A program made the translations under genes and the position numbers. Under the pieces are notes generated by a model. It made no database searches. It had not been told where the DNA came from and saw nothing but the letters and a program-made list of their open reading frames with translations. A stretch of 64,000 bases of DNA from an uncultured Sphingomonas sp. GTDB taxonomy: Bacteria > Pseudomonadota > Alphaproteobacteria > Sphingomonadales > Sphingomonadaceae. Where the stretch lies: positions 1-64,000 of the forward strand of contig NZ_CAJYHX010000024.1 in the NCBI RefSeq assembly GCF_913774285.1. Reading direction: 5' to 3'. Of the stretch, positions 61,455 through 64,000 are shown one piece after another; position 1 is the first letter of the stretch; every line of letters starts with the position of its first letter.

Positions 61455-62066
61455 TCAGCGCGCCGGCCACATCGACAGGCTGGTCTGGACGAGTCGCTCG
61501 AGATCGGCGCAGGTGGCACCCGCGCCGCCCTGCAACGCGATCCCCTGCAGTAGCGCGATCAGATAGGCGGTCAGGCCTTCCGGATCGGCATGGGCGGGGA
61601 GATCACCCTCTTCCTTCGCGCGTTCGAACCGCGTGACGATCGCGCGCTTGGCCGCCTCGCCGCGCTTGAGCACTTCCTCGCGGATCGACTCGGCCTCGGC
61701 GCCGCATGCCACCGAATTGATCACGCCCATGCAGCCCTTGGGATCGCTGGTGTCCCGCTGTCGCTCCAACGCGCCACGCAGAAGCGCTTCCGCCACGCCG
61801 CGCGCGGTCGGGGCTTCCAGCGCCCGGCCGATATAGGATGTCTTCTCGCGCTCGTAGAGGTCCAGCGCCTTGCAGAACAAGGATTCCTTGTTGCCAAACG
61901 CCGCATAGAGGCTGGGCCGGGTGATGCCCATCGCCTCGGTCAAGTCGGTCAGAGAGGCACCTTCATAGCCCTTGGTCCAGAAGATGCGGAGCGCCGCCGT
62001 CAGCGCCTCGTCGACGTCGAACTCGCGGGGGCGACCCTTGGTTACGGTACAGGCTGCGGTTTTCAT
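61455..62066 (-). CDS. TetR-family repressor, probable efflux regulator
   Basis: A 203-residue TetR protein: N-terminal helix-turn-helix ALRIFWTKGYEGASLTDLTEAMGITRPSLYAAFGNKESLF (its core is GASLTDLTEAMG then PSLYAAFGNK), and an effector-binding helical domain to the C-terminus. ATG 62066 is chosen because it gives the family start and leaves the operator-like sequence CATAACGAGCGGTATA (62064-62079) over the start codon, consistent with autorepression. Convergent to the lipoprotein at 60958. Confidence 0.9.
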   Translation of the reverse strand: MKTAACTVTKGRPREFDVDEALTAALRIFWTKGYEGASLTDLTEAMGITRPSLYAAFGNKESLFCKALDLYEREKTSYIGRALEAPTARGVAEALLRGALERQRDTSDPKGCMGVINSVACGAEAESIREEVLKRGEAAKRAIVTRFERAKEEGDLPAHADPEGLTAYLIALLQGIALQGGAGATCADLERLVQTSLSMWPAR

Positions 62067-62079
62067 AACGAGCGGTATA
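62064..62079. promoter_or_regulatory. TetR-type operator over the tetR start codon
   Basis: CATAACGAGCGGTATA matches TATACCnnnnGGTATA in 10 of 12 defined positions and overlaps the first codon of the TetR gene. Binding there would block both transcription and translation start. Confidence 0.55.
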
Positions 62080-62174
62080 TAACCCCGGCAATGGCGAATT
62101 GCCAGTACGCGCATTCCACGTGACAAGGAAGTGACAAGCTGCGGTGGGGGTGACACACCCCCACCGCCGGATGC

Positions 62175-62381
62175 TCACGGACGGACGCCGCGCACGCCGT
62201 TCAGTACCGCCAGCGCGGCGATGCCGAGAAAGGCAGCGCTGGTCCAGGGCCGCGCCTTGGCGAAGCTCTTGGCCTTTTCGGTGATGGGGGCATCGCCCGA
62301 GAAATGGGCGCGGATGTCGTCGGTCAGCGCGGTCTTGCTGTTCGACACGGTCTTGGCGGCAGTCTGGGTGGCTTCGGTCAT
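62175..62381 (-). CDS. Small single-helix membrane protein
   Basis: A 68-residue protein with a charged N-terminal half (SKTALTDDIRAHFSGDAPI) and one C-terminal hydrophobic helix (TSAAFLGIAALAVLNGV). It resembles small DUF883/ElaB-type proteins in layout, without a clear match. It lies after the truncated receptor's terminator on the same strand. Function unknown. Confidence 0.55.
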   Translation of the reverse strand: MTEATQTAAKTVSNSKTALTDDIRAHFSGDAPITEKAKSFAKARPWTSAAFLGIAALAVLNGVRGVRP

Positions 62382-62463
62382 GCTTCGTCTCCGTTGATCG
62401 GGGCGCAGCGTTGCGCACCCGCCCTCAACGCCCGCGACCGCCCGGGTTTCCGCACAAAACAAA

Positions 62464-62487
62464 GGTCCCGGTCTTGCGACCGGGACC
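62464..62487 (-). terminator. Intrinsic terminator of the right-end receptor
   Basis: GGTCCCGGTC (62464-62473) pairs with GACCGGGACC (62478-62487), a perfect 10-bp stem with a 4-base loop. On the minus strand it is followed by TTTGTTTTGTG, a good T-run, 27 bp after the receptor stop. Confidence 0.75.
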
Positions 62488-62513
62488 AGGAGATCGTCGG
62501 GGGGACGAAAGGA

Positions 62514-64000
62514 TCAGAAGTTGAGGCGAACGCCGATGCGGTAGGTGCGGCCGATCGTGTCGTAGAGCGCCGGGTTCACGTCGAGACCGGTGTTGGTCTG
62601 CGGCGCCGGCACGGGGTCGACATTGAACAGGTTGTCGACCTTGAAATAGCCCTCCAGCCCACGGGTGACCTTGTACGAGCCGCCGACGTCCACATAGAAG
62701 GCGCCGGGCATGAAGTTGCGGCTGATCGTCGGGTTGTTGCCGGTCGAGACCGGGCAGCCGCTCTGGCATTCGACATACTGGTTGCCGAAATTGCCGTCGG
62801 AGAACCAGCGCTCCTGCACCAGCAGGCTGAACTTGTCGGTATCGTAGGTCTGGATCGCCAGCCACTTCCAGTCGGGCGTGGCGCCGTTGTTGGCGCCGGC
62901 ATTGTCCACCGTCGCCACCCCGGCGATGCCGGCGCGGACGAGGAATTCCTGCACATGGGTGCCCAGCGCGCGGACGGTGAAGTTGCCCGGCAGGCCGAGC
63001 GGCCGCTGCCAGCGATAGCTCGCCTCGATGTCGAAGCCGCTGGTCTTCCAGCTCGCCAGGTTGAACGGCTGAACGTTGATGAAATTGCCGCCCTGCACCG
63101 GGCTGTTGAGCACGAAGCCGCCGCAGAAGGCCTGGTTGCCCTCGAAGCAGAAGCGGACGATCTGGTCCGGCGACAGGGTGGAGACCACTCCGCTCAGCTT
63201 GATCGTGTAATAGTCGAACGAGAGGCTCAGGCCCGGCAGCCAGGTTGGGTTGGCCAGCGTGATGCCGACTTCGGTGTTGCGCGCGATTTCGGGCTTGAGA
63301 TTGGGGTTGCCCACCGTGTTCTGGAACGCCTGAACCGCGACGTTGCGGAACGGATCGTTGAAGTTCGGCAGCGTGGTGACGGTGGGCGCGGCGAACAGCT
63401 CCGACAGGTTCGGCGCACGCACGTCGCGCGAGGTGACCGCGCGCAGGCGGATGCCGTCGATCGGGGTCGACCAGGTGCCGCCGATCTTCCACGCCCAGAC
63501 CGAACCCGAGGTGCTGTAGTGCGTGTAGCGCGCGGCGGCGTTCAGATTGGCCCGGCCGAGGCTCGCGCTGTCGAGCAGCGGCAGGTTGGTTTCCGCCGAG
63601 AACTCGTAGACATTGTACTTGCCGCCGCCATTCTTGTAGTTGCCCGCCGCCCAGTTGCTGCCGAGCGTCTGGTTGAGCAGCGGGTCGACCGGGTAGGCGG
63701 CGCTGTTGGGGCTGGTGGCGCCCGCGCCGTACGGATCGGCATTCACCCGGTAGAATTCGCGGCGATATTCGCCGCCGATCGCCAGGCTGAGCGGACCGGC
63801 CCACAGGTCGAACAGATTGCCCGAGATGTTGGCGCTGACCACGTCCTGGGTCAGCTTGGTGTGCTGGAACGGGCCGTTGGCGGGGGTGACATAGGCCAGC
63901 GCCGAGGCCGAGGGCGCGAAGCCGCCGAAGATGTTGATCGGCTGGCAGCCCGCGGCGCGCGCCACCGGATCGGCGCAGACGATCGCGCCGTTGAGCGCGA
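62514..64000 (-). CDS. TonB-dependent receptor, C-terminal part (N-terminus beyond window)
   Basis: The open frame continues to the right edge, so only about 495 C-terminal residues are visible; the plug, signal and TonB box are outside. The visible part has the receptor barrel with GGEYRREFYRVNADPYG, RAVTSRDVRAPNLSELFAAPT, KPEIARNTEVGITLANP and the terminal IGVRLNF with C-terminal Phe. The ligand cannot be guessed from this part. Confidence 0.88.
   Translation of the reverse strand, partial: ALNGAIVCADPVARAAGCQPINIFGGFAPSASALAYVTPANGPFQHTKLTQDVVSANISGNLFDLWAGPLSLAIGGEYRREFYRVNADPYGAGATSPNSAAYPVDPLLNQTLGSNWAAGNYKNGGGKYNVYEFSAETNLPLLDSASLGRANLNAAARYTHYSTSGSVWAWKIGGTWSTPIDGIRLRAVTSRDVRAPNLSELFAAPTVTTLPNFNDPFRNVAVQAFQNTVGNPNLKPEIARNTEVGITLANPTWLPGLSLSFDYYTIKLSGVVSTLSPDQIVRFCFEGNQAFCGGFVLNSPVQGGNFINVQPFNLASWKTSGFDIEASYRWQRPLGLPGNFTVRALGTHVQEFLVRAGIAGVATVDNAGANNGATPDWKWLAIQTYDTDKFSLLVQERWFSDGNFGNQYVECQSGCPVSTGNNPTISRNFMPGAFYVDVGGSYKVTRGLEGYFKVDNLFNVDPVPAPQTNTGLDVNPALYDTIGRTYRIGVRLNF

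Noticed and set aside
1..64000. tRNA, rRNA, CRISPR array, prophage or plasmid-transfer genes
   Set aside because: None was recognised; the window contains only one transposase and no array of regularly spaced repeats.

Overview
The window is GC-rich chromosomal DNA with the gene repertoire of a Sphingomonas-like alphaproteobacterium (Sphingomonadaceae). This is inferred from four TonB-dependent receptors, SapC and flavin-dependent halogenase-like proteins beside sugar genes, an UrcA-family protein, a GH68/GH27/GH3 set, a HWE histidine kinase and typical sphingomonad intergenic palindromes. No rRNA, tRNA or CRISPR array was seen. Two genes run off the window: a sulfite-oxidase-like gene on the left and a TonB-dependent receptor on the right.

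Left part (1-16.4 kb): a sulfite-handling cluster holds a cytosolic-type molybdopterin sulfite oxidase, a divergent LysR regulator, a TDT-family exporter and periplasmic SorA-SorB (Mo enzyme plus cytochrome c). After a repeat-rich gap come a PadR/membrane-protein pair, an exported protein, an UrcA protein and an apparently intact IS30-family transposase. Next are a TonB-dependent receptor, a LysR/NAD(P)-dependent epimerase pair, an NTF2-like protein and an exported M13 metallopeptidase.

Sugar loci (16.5-49.3 kb, interrupted): a sucrose-type locus (TonB receptor, LacI regulator, MFS transporter, GH68 levansucrase-like enzyme) has matching LacI-type operators at both promoters. Further loci are a halogenase-like gene divergent from a GH27 alpha-galactosidase, a TonB receptor-SapC-halogenase operon, and a GH3 beta-glucosidase divergent from an FHS-type sugar transporter plus a second LacI regulator with two tandem operators. 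Between them lie a Phd/PIN toxin-antitoxin pair, a CPA2 antiporter, a LOV photosensor-CheB/CheR/HWE kinase-response regulator operon, KptA, a PAP2 membrane phosphatase and an ABC exporter.

Right part (49.3-64 kb): an operon encodes an ECF sigma factor, an anti-sigma factor, an S8 protease and a TorF-like outer-membrane protein. The anti-sigma factor carries a protease-propeptide-like periplasmic domain, which I consider the most interesting system here. It is followed by a PEP-CTERM protein, a flavin/FMN-binding stress protein, and a tripartite RND efflux operon led by a cysteine-free AhpD/CMD-like protein. A TetR repressor gene lies nearby, and its likely operators sit both in the RND promoter and over its own start codon. 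A small lipoprotein, a small membrane protein and the truncated TonB receptor close the window.

All functions are assigned by reading motifs and family resemblance; no database search was run.
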